NCBI GenBank assembly: GCA_038040485.1
Contig: JBBPIE010000028.1
Coordinates: forward strand, 1-64,000
DNA: 64,000 nt
From: Onstottus_B arcticum
GTDB lineage: Bacteria > Acidobacteriota > Blastocatellia > UBA7656
Reading direction: 5' to 3'
The notes below the pieces were generated by a model. It made no database searches, had not been told where the DNA came from, and was given only the letters and a program-made list of their open reading frames with translations. Every line of letters starts with the position of its first letter. The stretch's first letter is position 1. The position numbers and the translations under genes are program-made. Below are positions 34,981-42,751 of the stretch, in pieces.

Positions 34981-35622
34981 TTGATCAAGGTGATAGCCAT
35001 CGAACGTGAATTCGGTTGCGGCGGGGGTGCGATTGCCGAGCGGCTTGCGGGACGTCTCGGCTGGAAGCTCTTCGACCGGCAATTGACCTCCGAGATCGCG
35101 AGGCTGGCGGAGGTCGAGGAGTCTGTTGCCAGGCAGCGTGATGAGCGGCTCGACCCGCTCTTATACCGTCTTGGAAAAGTCTTCTGGCGTGGCAGTTACG
35201 AACGGGGATTGCCGATTGCCGATGACAAGATCTTCGATACCGATCGAATGGTTTTGCTTGTCCAGCAAGTGATCGAACGCGCTTCCGATGCGGGCAACTG
35301 CGTCATCGTCGGAAGAGGTGCTCCGTGGTTTCTCCGAGGCAGGCCTGACACTCTCAGCGTCTTTCTATACGCGCCGCGGTCCGAAAAGATTCGGCGCTTG
35401 ACGGCTCTCGGTAAGAATCAGATTGAAGCGATTCAACTCCTGAACACGATAGACGACGAGCGAGCCGCTTTCGTCAAACGTTACTTCGGAAAAGAGTGGC
35501 CGGTTCGCCATCTCTATCACGCGATGATTAACACGCTGCCGGGCGATGCGGCCTGCGTTTCCATAGTATTGAACGTCATCGAAGCCATGAACAAAAGACT
35601 CCAGCCCGCGAAACAAGTCTGA
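34981..35622 (+). CDS. Cytidylate kinase-like family protein
   Basis: A 213-residue P-loop kinase-like protein of the family that resembles cytidylate kinase but is distinct from Cmk. The N-terminus MIKVIAIEREFGCGGGAIAERLAGRLGW gives a modified phosphate-binding loop followed by the typical LFDRQLTSEIA helix. VIVGRGAPWFL (about 105) and RFRALTA-type helices follow. The family's substrate is unknown; nucleotide phosphorylation is inferred. It starts at TTG 34981, with GGGAGG about 11 bp upstream. It is the last gene of the Emr-type pump operon, 25 bp after the permease, an association whose meaning is unclear. Confidence 0.78.
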   Translation: MIKVIAIEREFGCGGGAIAERLAGRLGWKLFDRQLTSEIARLAEVEESVARQRDERLDPLLYRLGKVFWRGSYERGLPIADDKIFDTDRMVLLVQQVIERASDAGNCVIVGRGAPWFLRGRPDTLSVFLYAPRSEKIRRLTALGKNQIEAIQLLNTIDDERAAFVKRYFGKEWPVRHLYHAMINTLPGDAACVSIVLNVIEAMNKRLQPAKQV

Positions 35623-35674
35623 TGATAGACGGGTTCGCAGGAGAATCGGCAAGCGCTTCGAGTCGAAGCTTTCC

Positions 35675-35736
35675 GCAAAAAATGGGATGTAACCGCAAGA
35701 GGCGGAAAGAACCTCTGCACAACCTTGCTCTAATCT
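35675..35736 (+). promoter_or_regulatory. Shared regulon promoter site D (aldo-keto reductase gene)
   Basis: GCAAAAAAT at 35675-35683, GCAAGAGGC at 35695-35703, GAAAGAAC at 35705-35712, 18 bp, then TAATCT at 35731-35736. The aldo-keto reductase start is 131 bp downstream. Confidence 0.68.
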
Positions 35737-35867
35737 AAACCAGACTGAGCGAGATGAATACAGATGACTGGCTAGCCAACGTCTGCGGCAGGCTCAGGAA
35801 ACCAGAGCACCGAATTCATGACTGAGACAAAAAGTTAGCCGTCAATACAACCAAGAAGGGGTTAGAC

Positions 35868-36833
35868 ATGATAACAAGGAGACTTGGCAATTCCGATCTT
35901 TACATCACTCCAACAGGCTTTGGCGCATGGGCGATTGGAGGTTCGGGCTGGGAGTTCGCCTGGGGCCACCAGGACGACCGGGCTTCGATTGAAGCGATCC
36001 ATCGGGCCCTTGATCTGGGCGTCAACTGGATCGACACCGCCGCGGCTTACGGACTGGGTCACTCAGAGGAAGTAGTCGCCCGCGCACTCGAGAGCTGGCC
36101 CGGCGCTCGGCCTTATGTCTTCACCAAGTGCGCCCTTCGCGGAGACGAGCGTGGGAACGTGCACAGGGTGCTTAAACCCGATTCAATTCGCCGCGAATGC
36201 GAGGGCTCTCTTCGGCGACTGCGCGTTGATGCGATAGACCTCTACCAGATTCACTGGCCGCCGGATGACAACGGGCCTGACCTGGAGGAAGGCTGGGCGA
36301 CGATGGCCGAGCTGCAGCGCGAGGGTAAGGTACGCTGGATCGGGGTATCGAACTTCGACGTCGAGCAGATGCGTCGCGCACAGGCCATCGCGCCGATCAC
36401 TTCGCTTCAGCCCCCATACTCGCTCATCCGGCGCGAGATCGAATCAGAGGTCCTGCCATTCTGCCGGCGCGAGGGGTTGGGTGTGATTGTTTATTCGCCG
36501 ATGGCCTCGGGGCTACTGAGTGGAGCGATGACGCGCCAGCGCGCAGCCAAACTCCCGGCCGACGATTGGCGTCATCGGGACCCCGAATTCAACGAGCCGA
36601 GGCTCTCCGATAATCTTGCGCTCGTTGATCGTCTCCGAGCAGTTGGCGCCAGACATGGACGATCGGCCGGCGAGGTGGCAATCGCCTGGGTCTTACACCA
36701 TCCGGCGGTGACAGGCGCCATCGTGGGCGCGCGGAACGCACAGCAGGCGGAAGGAGTGATGCGCGCTGCAGACCTCCGGCTTAGTGACCGAGAGGTCGCC
36801 GAGATCGAATCACAGACCGGCATCGCAGCTTAA
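35868..36833 (+). CDS. Aldo/keto reductase
   Basis: NAD(P)H-dependent oxidoreductase with a TIM-barrel fold, 321 residues, cytoplasmic. The catalytic tetrad is readable: Asp and Tyr in WIDTAAAYGLGHSEE (about 55-69), Lys in YVFTKCAL (about 87), His in DLYQIHWPP (about 129). C-terminal cofactor-binding residues lie near GAIVGARNAQQAEG. It is closest in layout to AKR families that reduce sugars, aldehydes or ketones; the substrate is unknown. It is expressed alone behind promoter site D, sharing that architecture with pump and formate dehydrogenase genes, which suggests a detoxification role under stress. GAAGGGG precedes the ATG. Confidence 0.9.
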   Translation: MITRRLGNSDLYITPTGFGAWAIGGSGWEFAWGHQDDRASIEAIHRALDLGVNWIDTAAAYGLGHSEEVVARALESWPGARPYVFTKCALRGDERGNVHRVLKPDSIRRECEGSLRRLRVDAIDLYQIHWPPDDNGPDLEEGWATMAELQREGKVRWIGVSNFDVEQMRRAQAIAPITSLQPPYSLIRREIESEVLPFCRREGLGVIVYSPMASGLLSGAMTRQRAAKLPADDWRHRDPEFNEPRLSDNLALVDRLRAVGARHGRSAGEVAIAWVLHHPAVTGAIVGARNAQQAEGVMRAADLRLSDREVAEIESQTGIAA

Positions 36834-36853
36834 TTCGGGGAATGAGGACCGCA

Positions 36854-36915
36854 GCAAGATAAGAAACTTTTCTGCAAGAAAGAGAAAGAACGCTCCTCGC
36901 AGTTCAGAATACAAT
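36854..36915 (+). promoter_or_regulatory. Shared regulon promoter site E (second small secreted protein gene)
   Basis: GCAAGATAA at 36854-36862, GCAAGAAAG at 36874-36882, GAAAGAAC at 36884-36891, 18 bp, then TACAAT at 36910-36915. The start codon is 161 bp downstream, matching the long leader of the paralogue under site A (180 bp). Confidence 0.68.
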
Positions 36916-37076
36916 TGGAATGTGAGCCATCTGCTGGATGCGCAGCTTTCGGGCGCACAAGGCGTGAAGCCACAAGAAGAAAAATGTGGTGAAGCAGTTG
37001 ATCCGCGATCAACTCCATACGGATAACACAACCGACCGGTAGCTTCGACCGTTCGTCAAGTCATAGTGGAGGTAAT

Positions 37077-37541
37077 GTGAAGATACATTCTACAAAGATG
37101 CTTTTGATGCTTAGTCTGTTGATAGCAAGCGGAAGTGTCACTGCAAGAGCCCAAGAGCTAATCGATGATACTGCTATCAAGGCAGATGTTCCTCACGCGT
37201 TCATCGTGAAAGACAAAACGTTGCCGGCTGGCAAGTACACGGTCAAGCGCCTTGATGACACTCAGCCAAACGTTCTTGAGATACGCAGCGAAGATGGCCG
37301 CAACGCTGTTACTTTCGAGGCAGAGTCCGCCCAGACGAATCAGATACCCCGTAAGGCTGAGCTGGTCTTCAGCAAGCTCGGAGACCAGTATTTCCTCTCG
37401 AAGATTTGGACGGCTGATAGCAGCCTTGGATATCAGTTGCCAAAGACCAAAGCGGAAGAGAACCTTGAAGGCAGCGGCATGAAGGCGGAGCACCATTCAA
37501 TCTTCGCCAAAGTGCATAAGAGAACTAAAAAGACGACCTAA
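37077..37541 (+). CDS. Small secreted protein, paralogue of 28075-28560
   Basis: A 154-residue exported protein with signal peptide (LLMLSLLIASGSVTARAQ), a compact domain and a Lys/Arg/Thr tail (KVHKRTKKTT). It aligns over its length with the 28075-28560 product, the strongest blocks being PHAFIVKDKTLPAGKYTVK and AELVFSKLGDQYFLSKIW. It starts with GTG 37077 behind GGAGG; the overlapping ATG at 37075 is out of frame and followed at once by a stop. Promoter site E lies upstream and a 15-bp palindrome follows the gene, as for the paralogue. Function unknown; its coexpression with pumps and redox enzymes is inferred from the shared promoter. Confidence 0.85.
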   Translation: MKIHSTKMLLMLSLLIASGSVTARAQELIDDTAIKADVPHAFIVKDKTLPAGKYTVKRLDDTQPNVLEIRSEDGRNAVTFEAESAQTNQIPRKAELVFSKLGDQYFLSKIWTADSSLGYQLPKTKAEENLEGSGMKAEHHSIFAKVHKRTKKTT

Positions 37542-37562
37542 GAGCGCGCTGTGTAGTCGAAA

Positions 37563-37627
37563 ACAGGTTCAAGACAGTCAAACGACGGGCCGAAACTCCC
37601 CCTCGGTTCGGGCTGTCTTGAGCCTGT
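37563..37627. repeat. Inverted repeat ACAGGTTCAAGACAG...CTGTCTTGAGCCTGT
   Basis: 15-bp arms at 37563-37577 and 37613-37627 with one mismatch (a G-T pair in RNA). It lies 21 bp past the small secreted protein gene, as the related palindrome at 27987-28055 does for the paralogue. Confidence 0.6.
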
Positions 37628-37813
37628 CATTTGTCCTTTCGAACGTACGGAGTTAGATCACGGTTACATTAGATAATTCCTTTTGCGGCGCTTTGAATGA
37701 TTGCAACTACCGCGGCCCTCGTCACCTGCGCCTTTGTCTAACGAGGCTGATTCAGTTTCATCTTCGATAAAGTGAATTCCCGACTCCCCTGTCCGAGTCT
37801 TGCGAATCATCGA

Positions 37814-37823
37814 CCCCCCCCCC
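37814..37823. repeat. Run of ten C residues
   Basis: Homopolymer C10 immediately upstream of promoter site F of the RND pump operon (first element at 37832). Such runs are prone to slippage in replication and in sequencing. Confidence 0.8.
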
Positions 37824-37831
37824 AATTCTCG

Positions 37832-37893
37832 GCAAAAAATAGAATATTGCCGCAGAAAACAGAAAGAACATCCCTCGAGCTTTGCGTTAGTCT
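37832..37893 (+). promoter_or_regulatory. Shared regulon promoter site F (RND pump operon)
   Basis: GCAAAAAAT at 37832-37840, GCAGAAAAC at 37852-37860, GAAAGAAC at 37862-37869, 18 bp, then TAGTCT at 37888-37893. A 17-codon leader frame starts 34 bp downstream and the pump permease 91 bp downstream. Confidence 0.66.
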
Positions 37894-37927
37894 ACTCTTT
37901 CGAGCGCTTCTTGAAAAAAGGGACATT

Positions 37928-37981
37928 ATGAAACCCAAGACTCTATCAAATGCGGCTGGTGCAAACCTTCGCGAGAGGTAA
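37928..37981 (+). CDS. Possible 17-residue leader peptide of the RND operon
   Basis: ATG 37928 opens MKPKTLSNAAGANLRER, stopping at TAA 37979-37981, three bases before the permease ATG. The AGAGG that should serve as the permease ribosome site is inside the last codons of this frame. Translation of the leader could therefore block or promote initiation of the permease. AAAAAGGGAC precedes the leader ATG. It may also be a chance short frame. Confidence 0.35.
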   Translation: MKPKTLSNAAGANLRER

Positions 37982-37984
37982 TCT

Positions 37985-40900
37985 ATGTGGATCGTTAGGC
38001 TTGCGCTTCGGCGCCCATACACCTTCATCGTGATGTCGCTGCTGATCTTGATTCTCGGCGTAGTGGCGATCTTCCGCACTCCGGTTGATATATTTCCGGT
38101 CGTAGACATTCCGGTCGTCAGCGTCATCTGGACCTATAGCGGCATGGGACCGGAAGAGATGACCAATCGGATCACCACCAACACCGAGCGCGGTTTCACC
38201 ACGACGGTTAATGACATCGAGCACATGGAGTCGTCGTCGATGAATGGCGTGGCGGTCACCAAGATCTACTTTCAGCCCGGCGCAAACATCCCGGCGGCAG
38301 TCGCGCAGGTCACCGCGATATCGCAGACTGTGCTGAGGGGGTTGCCGGCAGGGATCACTCCACCGCTCATCATTCAGTATAGTGCCTCGAATGTTCCGGT
38401 GTTGCAGGCTGCGGTCTATAGCGACACGCTCTCGCCGGATCAGCTCCAGGACTACGCCAATCAATTCATCCGGATACAGCTTGCCACCGTTGAGGGCGCG
38501 CAAACGCCAATCGCTTTTGGGGGCGCGCCGCGCAACCTCATGGTCGATCTCGATCCGGAACAAATGTTTGCGAAAAACGTCTCGCCGTCCGATGTGAGCG
38601 CCGCCTTCAACGCGCAGAACGTCATCCTGCCCGCGGGCACGGCAAAGATGGGCGAGCGCGAATACAACGTGCGGCTCAACAGCAGTCCGACGGTCGTCGA
38701 TCAGCTTAATGACCTGCCGATCAAGCAAGTCAACGGCGCTACCGTCTACCTTAAGGATGTCGCCCACGTTAGAGAAGGCGCCGGCGTCCAGACCAATATG
38801 GTGCGCCGTAACGGGCAGCCTTCGGCGCTGCTCACGGTCCTAAAGAGCGGCAGCGCTTCGACGCTCACGGTAGTCAGTAACGTAATCGCTCGAATGCCCA
38901 GCATATTGACGACGCTGCCATCATCACTAAAACTTGACTTCCTCTTCGATCAATCATTGTTTGTGCGCGCCTCAATTTCGGGGGTCGTGCGCGAGGCGGT
39001 CATCGCCGCTTGCCTGACCGGCTTGATGATTCTCCTGTTTCTAGGTAGTTGGCGGAGCACGTTGATCGTCGTGACTTCGATCCCGCTATCGATCCTCTCC
39101 TCGATCATCATTCTCAGTTTCCTCGGCCAGACGCTCAACATCATGACGTTGGGCGGGCTGGCGCTGGCTGTCGGCATGCTGGTCGATGATGCGACCGTCG
39201 AAATCGAGAACACGCATCGCAATCTGGAGATGGGCAAGCCAATCATCAGAGGGATTCTGGATGGCGCGGCGCAGGTCGCCACGCCGGCGTTCGTCTCGAC
39301 GCTGTCGATCTGCATCGTCTTCGTCTCGGTAATGTTTTTGACCGGGGCCGCCAAATCATTATTCACGCCGCTGGCGATGGCCGTGGTGTTCGCGATGCTG
39401 CCCTCGTATCTGCTGTCGCGCACCCTCGTGCCAACGATGATCAGATTTATGCTGCCAAAAGAGGTTGAGCTCTATCAGAGCAAAGGCGCTCATGAAGCAA
39501 CCGGCGAAGTAGAACACCAGCAGCCAACCGCCAGCAACAAGCCGCGCGGCGACATCATCTGGCGCATCGGCGAGAGATTCAACCGCCTCTTTGAAAAGCT
39601 ACATGCCGCGTATGGCCGCTCGCTGGGCTGGGCGCTGGCTCATCGCCTGGTCGTGTGCGCAGTGTTTGTCATCTTCTGCGCCGTTTCCTTCGCCCTGTTC
39701 CCGTTTCTCGGGCGTGACTTCTTCCCATCGGTCGATGCCGGCCAGTTTAGCCTGCACGTGCGCGCCCCGGCGGGCACACGCCTGGAAGAGACCGCCCTGC
39801 GCTTCTCCCAGGTGGAGGAGGTGATCCGCGAGACCATCCCCTCAGACGAGCTAGCGACTGTCCTCGACAACATCGGACTGCCGCCGTTCCTCAACCTTGC
39901 TTTCGGCAGCACGGCGACCATCGGGCCGGCGGATGGCGATATCCTGGTCGCGCTTCAACCCAAGCATAGCCCGACCGAAAAGTACGTCGAAGTCCTGCGC
40001 GACAAATTGACTGCGCGGTTTCCCGATATGACCTTCTTCTATCAGCCTGCAGACATCGTGACTCAGGTTCTGAATTTTGGACTTCCCGCGCCGATTGATA
40101 TTCAAGTCGTCGGGCACGATCCGAAGAATCAGGACATCGCGCGAGAGATCCAGACGCGGGTTGCGGCCATCCCCGGCGCGATTGACGTTCACATTTCACA
40201 GGTGCTCAACATCCCGGAACTGTTCGTCAACGTCGACCGGACTCGGGCCCAGCAGATTGGCCTTACGCAGCGCGAGGTCGCCAGCGACATGCTGGTGTCG
40301 CTGAGTTCGAGCGCCCAGACCGCGCCGAACTTCTGGCTCGATCCATCAAACGGTGTGAGCTACGCGGTCCAGGTCATGACGCCGCAGTACAAGATCCCTT
40401 CGATCGATGCGCTCGGGCGCACGCCGGTGACGTCGCCTGGTGTGACCAGACCGCAGCTACTAAGCAATCTAGCGACGGTCGACCGCACCACTTCGGCGGG
40501 CGTTGTCAGCCATTACAACGTGCAGCCCACACTCGACGTCATGGCCAGCGTGCAGAACCGCGACCTCGCCGGTGTCGCCGGCGACGTCGACAAGATCCTG
40601 GCTGATGTGCAGTCGAGGTTGCCGCGCGGTACTTCGATCTCTGTGCGCGGCCAGGTCGAAACGATGCGAGCCTCGTTCTCTGGTCTGAGCATTGGCTTGA
40701 TATTCGCCGCAGTTCTTGTCTACCTGCTCATCGTCGTCAATTTTCAATCGTGGCTTGATCCGTTCATCATCGTCGCAGCCCTTCCCGGGGCGATCTCCGG
40801 AATCATCTGGATGTTGTTTGTCACGCAGACGACGGTCAGCGTCCCTGCGATGATGGGCGCCATTATGACGATCGGCGTCGCGGTCGCAAACAGCATCCTG

Positions 40901-41212
40901 CTAATCACTTTTGCAGGCGAGCAATGGCTCTCGGGCAAGAGCGCGCTTGAGGCAGCGCTCGAGGCTGGGCAGACGCGGCTGCGTCCGGTGCTGATGACGG
41001 CGGCCGCCATGATCATCGGCATGCTGCCGATGGCCCTCGGATTGGGTGAAGGCGGCGAACAGAACGCGCCGCTGGGTCGAGCCGTAATCGGCGGTCTACT
41101 GGTGGCCACCGTCTGCACGCTCTTTTTCGTGCCGGTGGTCTACAGCCTCTTGCACCGGCAGCCACCCCGAGCTCTGTCGCTTGAAGAGGCCGAATTGCTC
41201 GCAGAAAACTGA
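37985..41212 (+). CDS. RND efflux transporter permease (HAE1/AcrB-type)
   Basis: Proton-driven inner-membrane pump subunit, 1075 residues. Starts MWIVRLALRRPYTFIVMSLL with GAGAGG upstream. It has the usual twofold layout: helix 1, periplasmic porter loop, helices 2-6 with the essential GGLALAVGMLVDDATVEIEN region (about 385-405), and a second half with ATVCTLFFVPVVYSLL near the end. It is slightly more distant from AcrB than typical HAE1 proteins and lacks an obvious drug-specific feature, so the substrate is open. An adaptor and a TolC-type channel follow directly. This makes it a complete tripartite pump under promoter site F. Confidence 0.92.
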   Translation: MWIVRLALRRPYTFIVMSLLILILGVVAIFRTPVDIFPVVDIPVVSVIWTYSGMGPEEMTNRITTNTERGFTTTVNDIEHMESSSMNGVAVTKIYFQPGANIPAAVAQVTAISQTVLRGLPAGITPPLIIQYSASNVPVLQAAVYSDTLSPDQLQDYANQFIRIQLATVEGAQTPIAFGGAPRNLMVDLDPEQMFAKNVSPSDVSAAFNAQNVILPAGTAKMGEREYNVRLNSSPTVVDQLNDLPIKQVNGATVYLKDVAHVREGAGVQTNMVRRNGQPSALLTVLKSGSASTLTVVSNVIARMPSILTTLPSSLKLDFLFDQSLFVRASISGVVREAVIAACLTGLMILLFLGSWRSTLIVVTSIPLSILSSIIILSFLGQTLNIMTLGGLALAVGMLVDDATVEIENTHRNLEMGKPIIRGILDGAAQVATPAFVSTLSICIVFVSVMFLTGAAKSLFTPLAMAVVFAMLPSYLLSRTLVPTMIRFMLPKEVELYQSKGAHEATGEVEHQQPTASNKPRGDIIWRIGERFNRLFEKLHAAYGRSLGWALAHRLVVCAVFVIFCAVSFALFPFLGRDFFPSVDAGQFSLHVRAPAGTRLEETALRFSQVEEVIRETIPSDELATVLDNIGLPPFLNLAFGSTATIGPADGDILVALQPKHSPTEKYVEVLRDKLTARFPDMTFFYQPADIVTQVLNFGLPAPIDIQVVGHDPKNQDIAREIQTRVAAIPGAIDVHISQVLNIPELFVNVDRTRAQQIGLTQREVASDMLVSLSSSAQTAPNFWLDPSNGVSYAVQVMTPQYKIPSIDALGRTPVTSPGVTRPQLLSNLATVDRTTSAGVVSHYNVQPTLDVMASVQNRDLAGVAGDVDKILADVQSRLPRGTSISVRGQVETMRASFSGLSIGLIFAAVLVYLLIVVNFQSWLDPFIIVAALPGAISGIIWMLFVTQTTVSVPAMMGAIMTIGVAVANSILLITFAGEQWLSGKSALEAALEAGQTRLRPVLMTAAAMIIGMLPMALGLGEGGEQNAPLGRAVIGGLLVATVCTLFFVPVVYSLLHRQPPRALSLEEAELLAEN

Positions 41213-41259
41213 CAAGGTCAGTCAACCGTTCGCGAGCTTGAATACTGGAGGAGAAGGAA

Positions 41260-42747
41260 GTGGCAACGAGTTCCGAAGAGCTTAAGATCAATCATCCCCG
41301 TCTCGATGAGCCACGGCGGCAACCGGCCGAGCAGCCGATAGTCGAAGGCACAGAGCTTCGCAAGAAGCACCGCTTCAAGCGAATGCTCCTGTCGCTCATC
41401 GGGCTGGTCATGATTGCCGGTCTTCTGGTTGCGGCCGTCCTGCCGCGCATCGAGCGGCAAAAGAAGATCACGGCGGCAGCCCAGGCCATCCAAGACGCCT
41501 CCCCGGCGGTGAACGTAATCACCGCGCAACAGGCGCCGGCGTCTTCCGAACTGGAATTGCCGGGTAACATCGAAGCGATTCAAGTAGCAGCCGTCTCCGC
41601 CCAGACAAGCGGTTATCTAAAGCGCTGGTACGTAGACATCGGCGACCGCGTACACGCGGGACAATTGCTGGCTGAGATCGACACTCCAGAAGTTGATCAA
41701 GAACTGCAGCAAGCCCGATCGACCTTAGTGCAGGCGCAAGCGAGCCTTGGTCAGGCGGAGGCCAATCTTCGTCTGTCCATCACGAACATGGATTTCGCGC
41801 GAGTGAGCTATGAACGCTGGAAATATCTCGCGGAACAGCACGTCGTCTCCGATCAGGACCGCGACCAGACGCAGGCAGCCTACAACGCGGCGAAAGCAAC
41901 CGTAGACGCGACACAAGCCAGCATCAATGTGGCCAAAGCGACAATCGCCGCGAATGAGGCCAACGTTCGGCGGTTTATCAATCTGCAGGGATTCAAGAAA
42001 GTATTCGCTCCGTTCGCGGGGATTATTACTGCCCGCAACGTCGAGGTAGGGTCTTTGATCAACGCCGGCGGAGGCACAAGCGCCAGCGTGACGACCGGTA
42101 CCACCGCTTCGGGCGCGACCACGCCCGGTAGCGGCACGACTCAGACGGGCACCGGTGCTGCCGCCGCCAGCGGTGGCCTATTTCAACTTGCGCGGATTGA
42201 TACCCTGCGCATTTTCATCAGCGTCCCGCAGACGTTCGTCAACTCGATCAAACCGGGGCAGACGGCCGAGATCGCCGTCAACGAGTTTCCACAGCAACCA
42301 TTTAAAGGGACAGTCGTCCGCACAACCAATGCGCTCGATCCAGCCTCACGCACCTTGCTCACAGAAGTGCAGACCACGAATTCCGGTTACCAGCTTCTGC
42401 CCGGCATGTACGCGACCGTGACGTTCGGCGTCACTCTCGCCCAGCCGCCGGTGCAGATCCCAGCCACGGCTCTGGTTATTCGCGCCGATGGGCCGCAGGT
42501 GGTGACCGTCACTGGGGATCAAAAGGCGAATTATCAGAAAGTCGTGATCGGGCGCGATTACGGCGGTACGTTAGACATCATCTCCGGTCTCGAGCCGGGG
42601 TCGACGCTCATCCTAAACATCCCAGACGGTTTGCAGGATGGTGAATCGGTGCGTGTCCAGCCTGCTCAAGCCAACCAGCCAACGAACAACCAGCCCCGGG
42701 TGCCGGCAGCCTCAACGGGGCCAGGACCAAAAGCGGGGGGGAGCTAG
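41260..42747 (+). CDS. RND efflux periplasmic adaptor subunit
   Basis: A 495-residue membrane fusion protein that joins the RND permease to the TolC-type channel. It has a cytoplasmic N-terminus, one helix (LLSLIGLVMIAGLLVAAVLP, about 44-63), a lipoyl half-motif (AAVSAQTSGYLKRWYVDIGDRVHAGQLL), a helical hairpin, a second lipoyl half (KVFAPFAGIITARNVEVGSL) and barrel domains. A Gly/Thr/Ser/Ala-rich low-complexity insert (about 268-305, for example TTGTTASGATTPGSGTT) interrupts the barrel region, an unusual feature. The C-terminus is Pro/Gln/Asn-rich. It starts with GTG 41260 behind GGAGGAGAAGGA, 47 bp after the permease. Confidence 0.9.
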   Translation: MATSSEELKINHPRLDEPRRQPAEQPIVEGTELRKKHRFKRMLLSLIGLVMIAGLLVAAVLPRIERQKKITAAAQAIQDASPAVNVITAQQAPASSELELPGNIEAIQVAAVSAQTSGYLKRWYVDIGDRVHAGQLLAEIDTPEVDQELQQARSTLVQAQASLGQAEANLRLSITNMDFARVSYERWKYLAEQHVVSDQDRDQTQAAYNAAKATVDATQASINVAKATIAANEANVRRFINLQGFKKVFAPFAGIITARNVEVGSLINAGGGTSASVTTGTTASGATTPGSGTTQTGTGAAAASGGLFQLARIDTLRIFISVPQTFVNSIKPGQTAEIAVNEFPQQPFKGTVVRTTNALDPASRTLLTEVQTTNSGYQLLPGMYATVTFGVTLAQPPVQIPATALVIRADGPQVVTVTGDQKANYQKVVIGRDYGGTLDIISGLEPGSTLILNIPDGLQDGESVRVQPAQANQPTNNQPRVPAASTGPGPKAGGS

Positions 42748-42751
42748 TACC

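Noticed and set aside
37772..37981. A 69-codon frame before the RND permease
   Set aside because: It spans the C10 tract and the promoter site F, so it cannot be translated from that promoter; only its last 17 codons (from 37928) are kept as a possible leader.
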